This document shows, one piece after another, positions 35,967 to 44,097 of a DNA stretch of 64,000 bases; position 1 is the first letter of the stretch; each line of letters starts with the position of its first letter. The notes beneath the pieces are model-generated. The model did not search any database, was not told where the DNA came from, and saw only the letters and a program-made list of their open reading frames with translations. The DNA lies in NCBI RefSeq assembly GCF_006970865.1, contig NZ_CP035503.1, positions 2,865,001 to 2,929,000 of the forward strand, given 5' to 3'. This DNA is from Rhodoferax sediminis. Lineage in GTDB: Bacteria > Pseudomonadota > Gammaproteobacteria > Burkholderiales > Burkholderiaceae_C. The position numbers and the translations under genes were made by a program.

Positions 35967-36827
35967 ATGAAAATACCCTCCAGACTGGTGCCGCTGATGG
36001 AAGACGGCCTGATCGACAGCGTCGTGCGCCAGCTCATGAGCGGCAAGGAAGCCATGGTGTTCGTGGTGCGCTGCGGCGCCGAGACGCGCTGCGCCAAGGT
36101 CTACAAGGAAGCCAACAAGCGGGCCTTTCGCCAGGCGGTGGACTACACCGAAAACCGCAAGACCAAAAACAGCCGGCAGGCGCGCGCCATGGCCAAGGGC
36201 ACGCGCTACGGGCGCGAGGTGCAGGAGCAGGCCTGGCAAAACGCCGAGGTCGATGCGCTGTACCGGCTGGCCGCGGCCGGCGTGCGCGTGCCCAGGCCCT
36301 ACCACTTTCACGAGGGCGTGCTGCTCATGGAGCTGGTGACCAATGCCGACGGCGACGCGGCCCCGCGCCTGAACGACCTCGCCTTCACGCCCGAGCAGGC
36401 GCGCCAGCACCACCACACGCTGATCCAGGAAGTGGTGCGCATGCTGTGTGCCGGCGTGGTGCATGGCGACCTGAGCGAATTCAACATCCTGATGGGCGTG
36501 GACGCCGATGGCCAGGCGTGCCCGGTGATCATCGACCTGCCGCAAGCCATCGACGCGGCGGGCAACAACCATGCGCCCGCCATGCTGGAGCGCGACGTGG
36601 CCAACCTGCGAAACTATTTCGGCCAGTTTGCGCCCGAGCTGCTGGCCACCGACTATGGCCGCGAAATCTGGGCCCTGTATGCCGCCAGCGCGCTGCACCC
36701 CGAGGTGGCGCTCACCGGCCGTTTCGAGCGCAGCCGCAAGGCGGTGGATCTGGATGGCGTGCTGCGCGAGATTGGCGATGCACGGGCCGAAGAAGCGGCC
36801 CGGCTGCTGCGCCTGCAAACCGCTTGA
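35967..36827 (+). CDS. RIO-type serine/threonine protein kinase
   Basis: A 286-residue atypical kinase. It has a nucleotide-binding loop GKEAMVFVV at 26-34, the ATP-anchoring K44 in CAKVYKEANKRAFRQA, the flexible-loop region RKTKNSRQARAMAKGT, catalytic HGDLSEFNIL (166-175; D168, N173) and metal-binding D190 in IIDLPQAID. All expected catalytic residues are present. Eukaryotic and archaeal RIO kinases act in small-subunit ribosome maturation; the bacterial substrates are poorly known. A CAAAAT box lies six bases before the ATG and there is no Shine-Dalgarno. Confidence 0.9.
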   Translation: MKIPSRLVPLMEDGLIDSVVRQLMSGKEAMVFVVRCGAETRCAKVYKEANKRAFRQAVDYTENRKTKNSRQARAMAKGTRYGREVQEQAWQNAEVDALYRLAAAGVRVPRPYHFHEGVLLMELVTNADGDAAPRLNDLAFTPEQARQHHHTLIQEVVRMLCAGVVHGDLSEFNILMGVDADGQACPVIIDLPQAIDAAGNNHAPAMLERDVANLRNYFGQFAPELLATDYGREIWALYAASALHPEVALTGRFERSRKAVDLDGVLREIGDARAEEAARLLRLQTA

Positions 36828-36867
36828 CATGGGCAGGCCCGCCCTTTGACATGGCCTTTGGCCGTCG

Positions 36868-37395
36868 TCAGGCCAGCGCGCGCTTGAGGCGGATCTCTTC
36901 CACCTTGATGGCGCCCATGGGCACCGTCTTGGCCGTGGACAGTTCGCGCTTGAAACCGGCAAGCTCAAAAAAGCGCAAGGCACGCTCGTTGCGCAGCGGA
37001 ACCCAGGCCGTCACGTTGGTGCAGCCTTCTTCCAGCAGCCCCTCGCGCGCACCGTCCCACAGCGCCAGGCCGACGCCCTGGCTCCAATGCGCGGGCGCCG
37101 CGTAGATCGCCCAGATTTCTCCGGTGGTGGCCGGCGTGCCCTTGTCGCGCGAGCGGTCAAAGCCGGCGAAGCCGACCACCTTGTCACCTTCCAGCGCCAC
37201 CACCACTTGGGGATCGCCGTACTCGATGGCCTCGCGCCACAGTGACAGGCGCTTGATCGCGGGCAGACTGCCCAGATGCTCGTCGGGCACCAGCCCCTTG
37301 TAGGCGGCCTGCGACGCGCTGGCGTGGATATCGGCGACGGCCTGGGCGTCATTCAGGGTGGCGGGGCGAACCTCGTAAATGGGCGTGCTGGACAT
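36868..37395 (-). CDS. GNAT family N-acetyltransferase
   Basis: A 175-residue acetyltransferase: YEVRPATLNDAQAVADIHASA at the N-terminus, the acetyl-CoA loop region IYAAPAHWSQGVGLALWDGA (about 105-124, variant of QxxGxG/A), and LRNERALRFFELAGFKRE near the C-terminus. It probably acetylates a small amine or protein N-terminus. Monocistronic and convergent with the RIO kinase gene. Confidence 0.86.
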   Translation of the reverse strand: MSSTPIYEVRPATLNDAQAVADIHASASQAAYKGLVPDEHLGSLPAIKRLSLWREAIEYGDPQVVVALEGDKVVGFAGFDRSRDKGTPATTGEIWAIYAAPAHWSQGVGLALWDGAREGLLEEGCTNVTAWVPLRNERALRFFELAGFKRELSTAKTVPMGAIKVEEIRLKRALA

Positions 37396-37570
37396 GACGG
37401 GTGACTTGTGAAATTGGGGATTGAAAATTCAAAGGGAGCAGAATTGTCGCCGCAAAAGCCGCCCTCGTCATTTTGATCACACGATGGCAGTGCCAGGCCA
37501 GGCATTGGCTTTTACCGCCTGGGGCGCCGCTGCGCGAAAGGGATAATCGGCTTTGCAACGCAAAGACCTT

Positions 37571-38311
37571 ATGGCGACCATCCTTGTCCCGATCCCGGCC
37601 ACCGACTTCGACCCGACCGAGACTGCCGTGCCGTGGCAAATCCTCGCCTCGCTCGGCCATCGCCTGGTGTTTGCCACGCCGGACGGCACGACCGGCCACG
37701 CCGATCCGCGCATGCTCACGGGCCAGGGACTGGGCCTGCTGGCCCCGATCCTGATGGCCGATGCCAACGGCCGGCGCGCCTACGAGGCAATGGCGCGCAG
37801 CGAGGCCTTCCGCCAGCCGCTGCGCTATGAGGACATCAAGAGCGGTGACTTCGATGCCCTGCTGCTGGCGCGCGGCCATGCGCCCGGCATGCGGCCCTAT
37901 CTGGAATCGAATTTGCTGCAGACGCACGTGGCGGAATTTTTTGCGTGGGGCAAGCCCGTGGGCGCCATTTGCCACGGCGTGCTGCTGGCCGCGCGCTCGC
38001 GCGAGAAGGCCGGTCTGTCGGTGCTGTCGGGCAAAACCACCACGGCGCTGACCAAGCTGCTGGAGATGAGCGCCTGGGCGGCCACCTGCGCCTGGCTCGG
38101 GCGCTACTACCGCACCTACGACGAGTGCGTTGAAGACGAGGTCAAGCGCGCGCCAGCCCGTCGCTGCGCACCGGTTTGGCACCGAGTTCGGGAAACTGCT
38201 GGGCTCCAGCGCGCCACGCTCATGAACGCAGCGACGGGCCGCCCCGAGCAAGTTGCGTTCCCTCGGGGGGCAGCGCAGCACGCGCAGTGGCGGGCGTGGG
38301 GGCTCACATGA
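37571..38311 (+). CDS. DJ-1/PfpI-family (type 1 glutamine amidotransferase-like) protein with disrupted C-terminus
   Basis: The first ~193 residues form a DJ-1/PfpI-like fold with nucleophile C134 and H135 in GAICHGVLLAAR and an Asp-rich N-terminus. After VEDEVKRA the reading frame turns into low-complexity Arg/Ala sequence and runs through a GC-rich linker to a TGA at 38309. In the +1 frame, from 38151 to a TGA at 38223, one reads AHRFGTEFGKLLGSS, which resembles the usual C-terminus of this family (after an ARWPGD motif). This suggests that about 40 codons were deleted with a frame change. The encoded product is probably defective or altered. Start ATG 37571 chosen from the conserved ATILVPIP opening. 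Confidence 0.62.
   Translation: MATILVPIPATDFDPTETAVPWQILASLGHRLVFATPDGTTGHADPRMLTGQGLGLLAPILMADANGRRAYEAMARSEAFRQPLRYEDIKSGDFDALLLARGHAPGMRPYLESNLLQTHVAEFFAWGKPVGAICHGVLLAARSREKAGLSVLSGKTTTALTKLLEMSAWAATCAWLGRYYRTYDECVEDEVKRAPARRCAPVWHRVRETAGLQRATLMNAATGRPEQVAFPRGAAQHAQWRAWGLT
38223..38307 (+). repeat. GC-rich operon-junction linker (copy B)
   Basis: The first 30 bases match 26 of 30 with the linker that begins at the livG stop codon (8775). As in that copy, it begins with a TGA and ends just before the next start codon, here that of the DUF938 methyltransferase. Confidence 0.45.
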
Positions 38312-38961
38312 GCGATTTGCGCCAGCACAGCCCCGCCGCCGAACGCAACCGGCAGCCGATTCTGGAAGTCCTGCAGCGCCTGCTGCCCAAGCGCGGCGCG
38401 GCACTGGAGATTGCCAGCGGCACGGGGCAGCATGTGGCCTACTTCGCCTCTGGTCTGCCGGGCTGGACCTGGCAGCCGAGCGATCCGCAGGCGGATGCGC
38501 TGGCGTCGATCGCCGCCTGGTGTGTGCGAGATGGCTCCGGTGGTCTGCTGGTCAACGTGCGCCCGCCGGTTCGTCTGGATGTGATGGACGGGGACTGGCC
38601 CGGCGTCGGTGTGGTGGACGCCATCTTCTGCGCCAACATGCTGCACATTGCGCCGTGGCCGACCTGCGCGGCGCTGATGCGTGGCGCCGCGCGGCACCTG
38701 GCACCGCGCGGCGTGCTGCTGACCTACGGCCCGTATCTGGTGGACGGCGTCGCCACCGCGCCCGGCAACCTGGCCTTTGACCAGAGCCTGCGCGCGCGCA
38801 ACCCGGATTGGGGCATCCGGCATCTGGCCGACGTGGCGCACGAGGCGGCCCAGGCCGGCCTGCGGCTGCGCGAGCAGATCGCGATGCCGGCCAACAACCT
38901 GCTGCTGGTATTCGGGAGGGCGGAGCAGGGCCATCCGCAAACGCACGGCGGGCCGGCATGA
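38308..38961 (+). CDS. DUF938-family class I SAM-dependent methyltransferase
   Basis: A 217-residue protein with the DUF938 pattern: SPAAERNRQPILEVL at 8-22, SAM motif LEIASGTGQHVAYFA, WQPSDPQ, and ANMLHIAPWPTCAALMRGAARHL. The substrate is unknown. ATG 38308 fits the family start; four bases overlap the aberrant end of the upstream frame. It is followed by a ferredoxin gene 37 bp downstream. Confidence 0.88.
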   Translation: MSDLRQHSPAAERNRQPILEVLQRLLPKRGAALEIASGTGQHVAYFASGLPGWTWQPSDPQADALASIAAWCVRDGSGGLLVNVRPPVRLDVMDGDWPGVGVVDAIFCANMLHIAPWPTCAALMRGAARHLAPRGVLLTYGPYLVDGVATAPGNLAFDQSLRARNPDWGIRHLADVAHEAAQAGLRLREQIAMPANNLLLVFGRAEQGHPQTHGGPA

Positions 38962-38998
38962 GCCGCAGGGCCGCGCCCCGTGGTGCGGAGCTTGCCTG

Positions 38999-39298
38999 AT
39001 GAGCGTGGGCGAGGACCAGCCGGTCGAAATTTTTGACGCGCGCCTGGAGCCCGCGGGCTTGCGCTTCGATGCGCCGGCCGACCTGCCGCTGCTGCAAGCC
39101 GCGCTGCGCGCCGGCATCGAGCTGGCCAGTTCCTGCCGCAACGGCACCTGCCGCACCTGCATCTGCCGCCTGCGCCAGGGGCGTGTGGTTTACCGGATCG
39201 AATGGCCGGGGCTGAGCCTTGAGGAAAAGCAGGAAGGTTTCATCCTGCCTTGCGTGGCGCATCCCGCATCGAGCGTGGTCATCGAGTGGCCTGGCTGA
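38999..39298 (+). CDS. Plant-type [2Fe-2S] ferredoxin
   Basis: A 99-residue electron carrier. Cys ligands at 46, 51, 54 and 85 follow the C-x4-C-x2-C-x30-C arrangement (SCRNGTCRTC, ILPCVAHP). It has no N-terminal extension and no reductase domain. A partner oxygenase or reductase is not adjacent; the P450 at 4359 is distant. Start at 38999 is selected because the upstream frame overlaps the DUF938 gene. Confidence 0.9.
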   Translation: MSVGEDQPVEIFDARLEPAGLRFDAPADLPLLQAALRAGIELASSCRNGTCRTCICRLRQGRVVYRIEWPGLSLEEKQEGFILPCVAHPASSVVIEWPG

Positions 39299-39305
39299 TA
39301 GATCA

Positions 39306-39366
39306 CTATATTTTTGATAGCTAACCATCGAAGTCGATAATAGGCTGCGGACCGTTTTTGTTGAAA
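39306..39366 (+). repeat. Dispersed ~60-bp repeat, intergenic (after ferredoxin)
   Basis: CTATATTTTTGATAGCTAA at the head and CCGTTTTTGTTGAAAT at the tail, with AATAGGCTGCGG between, parallel the copy at 35313. It starts 8 bases after the ferredoxin stop codon. Confidence 0.58.
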
Positions 39367-39436
39367 TCCATCGGTCGCGCACGCCAGCCCCACCGGGCCA
39401 ATGGCACAGAACTTTCAAAGCCGCCTTTGATGAGGC

Positions 39437-40201
39437 ATGATTTCGTCCATCGTGAAACTCCAACACCCTCTTTTTTCGAACCTCTTTTTCGCCACACTGG
39501 CCTTGCTCGCGTTCGGTTGCACCACCCGCACCGCCCTGGCGGCCGCGCCTTTTGAGGACACCATTGCCCAGCGCACACAGGCTTGCACGGCCTGCCACGG
39601 CCAGCAGGGCCGGGCCGGGCCGGACGGTTACTACCCGCGCATCGCGGGCAAACCGGCGGGCTACCTGTACAACCAGCTGATCAACTTTCGCGAAGGGCGC
39701 CGCCACTACGGCCTGATGACCGGCATGGTGGACCTGCTGTCGGACACCTACCTGATGGAGATCGCGCAATACTTTTCCTCGATCGACGTGCCCTACCCAG
39801 CGCCCTCCTCCGCGGCGCAGCTGGCCGCCACGCCCGAGGTGCTGCGCATGGGGCAGCTGCTGGTCACTCAGGGCGACCCGGCGCGCCAGATTCCGGCCTG
39901 CGTGCAGTGCCACGGCCAGGCACTCACGGGCGTGGCACCCAACATTCCGGGTCTGCTCGGGCTGCCGCGCGACTACATCAACGGCCAGATGGGCTCGTTT
40001 CGGACCGGGCAGCGCCGCGCCCACGCGCCCGACTGCATGGCCAAGGTGGCGCAGCGGCTCAGCCTGGCCGAAGTGAATGCCGCGTCCAGCTGGCTGGCGA
40101 CGCAGGCGCTGCCGGCCGACACGCATCCGGCAACGTCGCTACCGGCTCCCTTGCCGTTGCCTTGCGGCAGCGCGCCCCCGCCTGAGGGGGCCAAACCATG
40201 A
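39437..40201 (+). CDS. Exported diheme c-type cytochrome
   Basis: A 254-residue protein. Signal peptide about 1-37 (LALLAFGCTTRTALAAA; the Cys might also mark a lipobox). Two heme-attachment motifs: CTACH at 50-54 and CVQCH at 155-159, each in a cytochrome c4-like domain with later Met candidates. It moves electrons in the periplasm. The last ~20 residues (LPLPCGSAPPPEGAKP) come from GC-rich linker DNA rather than protein-like sequence. The stop overlaps the next cytochrome gene by four bases. Confidence 0.88.
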   Translation: MISSIVKLQHPLFSNLFFATLALLAFGCTTRTALAAAPFEDTIAQRTQACTACHGQQGRAGPDGYYPRIAGKPAGYLYNQLINFREGRRHYGLMTGMVDLLSDTYLMEIAQYFSSIDVPYPAPSSAAQLAATPEVLRMGQLLVTQGDPARQIPACVQCHGQALTGVAPNIPGLLGLPRDYINGQMGSFRTGQRRAHAPDCMAKVAQRLSLAEVNAASSWLATQALPADTHPATSLPAPLPLPCGSAPPPEGAKP

Positions 40202-41499
40202 AAAAGCTCGGCATCACCCTTCTCGGTGGCGTGGTCGTGCTGGCCGGCCTGGCAGCCCTGGTGTGGCACCTGAATGTGCGGGACGAGCCCGATGTGTCGG
40301 CTCCCATGACAGCGGCATCGGCCGGTGCGCCGGCGGCCGCCACCGTGGCGCGCGGCGAATACCTGGCGCGGGCCGGCGACTGCATGGCCTGCCACACCGC
40401 GCGTGGCGGCGCGGCTTTCGCGGGGGGGCTGGGTTTGCCCACGCCCTTCGGCACCGTGTACACATCCAACCTCACACCCGATAACGAGACCGGCATTGGC
40501 AGCTGGTCGTCCGCGTATTTCTGGCGCGCCCTGCACAATGGCCGCGCCAAGGACGGCCGCCTGCTCTACCCTGCGTTCCCGTACACCAATTACACGCAGG
40601 TCACGCGCGAAGACTCCGATGCGATCTACGCCTGGCTGCGCACGCTGGCGCCGGTGCACCAGGCCAACCGCCCGCATGCGCTGCGCTGGCCCTACAGCAC
40701 GCAGGCGGCACTGGCGGTATGGCGTGCCCTGTTTTTCAAGCCCGGGGCCTATGTGTCCGACCCCACCCGTACGGCCGAATGGAACCGCGGCGCCTATCTG
40801 GTGCAGGGCCTGGGCCATTGCAGTGCCTGCCACGCCACGCGCAACGCGCTGGGGGCCACCTCCAGCTCGCTGGACCTGGCCGGCGGGCTGATTCCACTGC
40901 AAAACTGGTACGCACCGTCGCTGGAATCGCCGCTTGAGGCGGGCGTGGCCGACTGGGACATACCGCACATCGTCGAGCTCTTCAAAACCGGGGCGACCCG
41001 CCACGGCTGGGTCACCGGCCCGATGGCCGAGGCGGTGCTGCGTGGCACCCAGTATTTGTCGCAGGAAGATCTGGTCGCCATGGCCCAGTATCTGAAGAAC
41101 TTGCCCGCCGGACATGCGGACGTATTGCCTGCAGCACGCGCGCACACCCCGATCAATCCCGCCGTGGCCCTGCTGGGCGCCAGGCTGTACAAGGACAACT
41201 GCGCCCAATGCCACGGCGATGCGGGCCAGGGGGTTCCGCATGCGTACCCGACGCTGGCCGGCAACCGCGCCGTGACGATGGACTCCCCTGCCAACCTGGT
41301 GCAAATGGTTTTGTATGGCGGCTTCCCGCCGGCCACTGGAGGCAACCCACGCCCGTTCGGCATGCCGCCCTACGTGCTGGTCTTGAGCGACGCCGATATT
41401 GCCGCCGTGCTGACCCACATCCGCACGTCTTGGGGGAACCAGGCCGAGCAGGTCACCGAAGTGGAAGTCAACCGCTTGCGCAGCAACGCAACGCCTTGA
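40198..41499 (+). CDS. Triheme c-type cytochrome (alcohol/gluconate dehydrogenase cytochrome subunit-like)
   Basis: A 433-residue protein with an N-terminal membrane anchor (about 5-24) and three heme motifs: CMACH (62-66), CSACH (207-211) and CAQCH (334-338). The layout, with GEYLARAGDCMACHT and FGTVYTSNLTPDNETGIG, is that of the cytochrome subunit of membrane-bound FAD- or PQQ-dependent dehydrogenases that feed ubiquinone. The dehydrogenase subunits are not adjacent. Overlap with the upstream diheme gene implies coexpression. Confidence 0.9.
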   Translation: MKKLGITLLGGVVVLAGLAALVWHLNVRDEPDVSAPMTAASAGAPAAATVARGEYLARAGDCMACHTARGGAAFAGGLGLPTPFGTVYTSNLTPDNETGIGSWSSAYFWRALHNGRAKDGRLLYPAFPYTNYTQVTREDSDAIYAWLRTLAPVHQANRPHALRWPYSTQAALAVWRALFFKPGAYVSDPTRTAEWNRGAYLVQGLGHCSACHATRNALGATSSSLDLAGGLIPLQNWYAPSLESPLEAGVADWDIPHIVELFKTGATRHGWVTGPMAEAVLRGTQYLSQEDLVAMAQYLKNLPAGHADVLPAARAHTPINPAVALLGARLYKDNCAQCHGDAGQGVPHAYPTLAGNRAVTMDSPANLVQMVLYGGFPPATGGNPRPFGMPPYVLVLSDADIAAVLTHIRTSWGNQAEQVTEVEVNRLRSNATP

Positions 41500-41514
41500 A
41501 TCGAGGAGCACCCC

Positions 41515-42276
41515 ATGGACTACCATCACGGCAAATTCGTCTGGTTTGAGCACCTGTCGCGCGACATTCCCAAGGCACGCACCTTCTACGACGCGCTGTT
41601 CGGCTGGCGCACCGATACGGTCGAGATAGCGGACAGCGTTCCCTATCCGATGATTCATCACGGCGGGCACGGCATCGGCGGCTTTCGGGAAGCGCCGGTG
41701 GGCACCCCCGTGCGATGGATCCCCTACCTGTCCGTACCGGATATCGATGCCTCGTTCAGGGACGCGATTGCCGCCGGTGGCAAACCCCTCATGCCGCCCA
41801 TCGAGTACGGTGCTGTCGGCTGTGCCGCCTTGCTGGCCGACCCGAGCGGAGCCGAATTCGTCATCTGGAAAAGCACGCGAGGCGACCCGCCCGATATCGC
41901 CGAAATCGCCGTGGGCGACTGGTACTGGAGCGAGCTGGTGACGACCGACGAAAAGAAGGCCCTGACCTACTACGAGAGTGCCTTCGGCTTCACCAGCGAA
42001 GGTATGGACATGGGGCCAATGGGCACCTATTACCTGCTCAAAAAGGACGGCATACCACGGGCCGGCCTGATGAAGGCCCCGCAGCCCAATGACGGTTCGA
42101 ACTGGCTGCCTTATGTGCGCGTGGCCGACTGCGACGCCTTGACCGCGAAAGCACAATCGCTGGGTGCACGGATCGCGATGCCGCCGCGCGACATTGCGGG
42201 CATCGGCCGCTTCAGCGTGCTGGTCGATCCGCTCGGCGCGGCGATCGCGGTGATGCAAAGTCAGCCGTCAAAATGA
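41515..42276 (+). CDS. Tandem VOC-domain (glyoxalase/bleomycin-resistance-like) protein
   Basis: A 253-residue protein of two VOC modules (about 5-120 and 130-250). Each begins with a beta strand and the helix that follows: FVWFEHLSRDIPKARTFYDALFGW and WYWSELVTTDEKKALTYYESAFGF. The family includes metal-dependent isomerases, lyases and resistance proteins; the function is not assignable. RBS GAGGAGCACCCC precedes ATG. It is 15 bp after the cytochrome gene and may be cotranscribed. Confidence 0.86.
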   Translation: MDYHHGKFVWFEHLSRDIPKARTFYDALFGWRTDTVEIADSVPYPMIHHGGHGIGGFREAPVGTPVRWIPYLSVPDIDASFRDAIAAGGKPLMPPIEYGAVGCAALLADPSGAEFVIWKSTRGDPPDIAEIAVGDWYWSELVTTDEKKALTYYESAFGFTSEGMDMGPMGTYYLLKKDGIPRAGLMKAPQPNDGSNWLPYVRVADCDALTAKAQSLGARIAMPPRDIAGIGRFSVLVDPLGAAIAVMQSQPSK

Positions 42277-42312
42277 CGTCAAGCTGACGGGCCACTACAA
42301 AAAGAGCCGCAT

Positions 42313-43623
42313 ATGCAACGCATCGTCATCGTGGGCGGGGGCGCTGGAGGACTGGCCCTCGCGACGCAACTGGGCAAACGTCTGGGCCGCAAGGGGCTGG
42401 CCGAAATCACCCTGGTCGATTCGGCCCGCACCCACGTCTGGAAGCCGCTGCTGCATCAACTCGCGGCCGGCAGCTACGACACCCACGCGGAAGAAATCGA
42501 ATACCTGGCGCAGGCACGCTGGAACCACTTCAAGTTCCGGCTCGGCACTCTGGTTGGAATCGACCGTGCCGGCAAGACGGTGCAGCTGGCGGCCAGCCAT
42601 GACGATGCCGGCGCCGAGATCACGCCTGCGCAACAGGTAGCTTACGACACACTGGTGATTGCGATCGGCAGCCAGACCAACGACTTCGGCACACCAGGGG
42701 CCGCCCGGTACACGATCAAACTCGACACGCCGCAGGCCGCCAAGCGCTTTAACGACCGGCTGATCAATGCCTGCATCCGCGCCCAGACCGTTCCGCGTAC
42801 GGCAGGCAGCGGGCGCCTGACGGTGACCATCGTGGGCGGGGGTGCGACCGGCGTCGAGCTGGCGGCGGAGCTGCATGCCTCGGCGCGCCTGCTGGCCAAC
42901 TTCGGGTTTGACTACATCCACCCCGAAAAGGACCTGCAGCTGGTGCTGGTGGAGGCTGCGCCGCGCCTGTTGTCACAACTGCCGCAGCGGCTGGGTGAGG
43001 CCGCGCTGCGCGAGTTGCGCAAGCTGTCGGTGGAGGTGCATACCAACGAAAAAGTCGTCGAGGTGACGGCCGACGGCCTGAAGATGGCCAGCGGCAAGAT
43101 GATTCCTTCCACCATCACGGTCTGGGCCGCCGGCGTCAAGGCGGCGGATTTCCTCAAGACCCTGGGCGGCGAACAGCCGCTGGAGACCAACAAACTCAAT
43201 CAACTGCTCGTCAATGGCAATCTGCAAAGCACCTTTGACGCCAGCATCTACGCCTTTGGCGATTGCGCCGCGTACCAGCAGCCCGATGGCACCTGGGTGC
43301 CGCCACGCGCACAGGCGGCCTACCAGCAGGCCATGTACCTGGTGCGCGCGCTGCCCCGGTTGACGGCCGGCAAGGCGGTGCCTGCCTTCGTGTACACGGA
43401 CCAGGGCTCGCTGGTGTCGCTGGCCGAGTATTCGTCGGTCGGCAGCCTGATGGGGAGCCTGACCAAGGGCAGTTTTTTCATCGAAGGACAGTTGGCCAAG
43501 CTGATGTACTGGGGCCTGCACAAGCAGCATCAGTTTGCACTCGGGGGCCTGCGAAAAACCTTGCTGATCACCTTGTCGGAATTGCTCGACCACACCTACC
43601 GGCCGCGCATCAAGCTGCACTGA
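42313..43623 (+). CDS. ndh: Type II NADH:quinone dehydrogenase (NDH-2)
   Basis: A 436-residue monotopic flavoenzyme. FAD-binding GGGAGGLALA at 8-17, NADH-binding IVGGGATGVELAAELH (about 173-188), second FAD motif YAFGDCAAYQ and the C-terminal amphipathic membrane anchor region (LAKLMYWGLHKQHQFALGG). It oxidises NADH to reduce quinone without proton pumping, an alternative to the nuo-encoded complex I in the same window. Confidence 0.92.
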   Translation: MQRIVIVGGGAGGLALATQLGKRLGRKGLAEITLVDSARTHVWKPLLHQLAAGSYDTHAEEIEYLAQARWNHFKFRLGTLVGIDRAGKTVQLAASHDDAGAEITPAQQVAYDTLVIAIGSQTNDFGTPGAARYTIKLDTPQAAKRFNDRLINACIRAQTVPRTAGSGRLTVTIVGGGATGVELAAELHASARLLANFGFDYIHPEKDLQLVLVEAAPRLLSQLPQRLGEAALRELRKLSVEVHTNEKVVEVTADGLKMASGKMIPSTITVWAAGVKAADFLKTLGGEQPLETNKLNQLLVNGNLQSTFDASIYAFGDCAAYQQPDGTWVPPRAQAAYQQAMYLVRALPRLTAGKAVPAFVYTDQGSLVSLAEYSSVGSLMGSLTKGSFFIEGQLAKLMYWGLHKQHQFALGGLRKTLLITLSELLDHTYRPRIKLH

Positions 43624-43710
43624 AGGGCGGGCTCGCAGCGCAATCGGGCACGGCCCGCAAAACAGCCTGGATCGGCGGCACAATAGCCGCATCACTACTG
43701 GAGAAACACC

Positions 43711-43851
43711 ATGCCCAAAGGCGAACAAAAGAGCAACAAGCAAGTGAAGAAGCCCAAGAAGGACTTGTCGCCCCCCAAACCCGTCTCGCCCGATGCCGTG
43801 CGGCCCACCATCACCACCGTGGTGCCGGTGCGCGGCAAACTGAAGAAATAG
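43711..43851 (+). CDS. Small basic protein of 46 residues
   Basis: A very short open frame with a good ribosome site (GGAGAAACACC before ATG). The product starts MPKGEQKSNKQVKKPKKDL and ends VPVRGKLKK; it is Lys/Pro-rich, with no hydrophobic segment. Ten bases later VF530 begins, in the same direction, and the RluA-type gene overlaps VF530, so all three may form an operon. The composition suggests a nucleic-acid- or ribosome-associated peptide, which is inference only. Confidence 0.65.
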   Translation: MPKGEQKSNKQVKKPKKDLSPPKPVSPDAVRPTITTVVPVRGKLKK

Positions 43852-43860
43852 TCGCCCGCC

Positions 43861-44097
43861 ATGACCGCGCAGCCGCGCAATCCGCTGCATGGCCTCACGC
43901 TGGAGACGCTGCTGGGCGCGCTGGTGGCCCAGTACGGCTGGGCCGGTTTGGGCGAGCGCATCAACATCCGCTGTTTCACCAGCGACCCCAGCATCGCCTC
44001 CAGTCTGAAGTTTCTGCGCAAGACGCCCTGGGCGCGGGAAAAAGTCGAGGGCTTGTACCTTTTCATGCTGCGCGATAGCAAACGGCAGCAGGCGTGA
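43861..44097 (+). CDS. VF530 family (DUF2132) DNA-binding protein
   Basis: A 78-residue protein matching VF530 across its length: [54 protein letters not shown] split over the remaining helices. The family has a small helical fold reported as DNA-binding, with unknown biological role. It overlaps the following pseudouridine synthase gene by four bases. Confidence 0.88.
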   Translation: MTAQPRNPLHGLTLETLLGALVAQYGWAGLGERINIRCFTSDPSIASSLKFLRKTPWAREKVEGLYLFMLRDSKRQQA

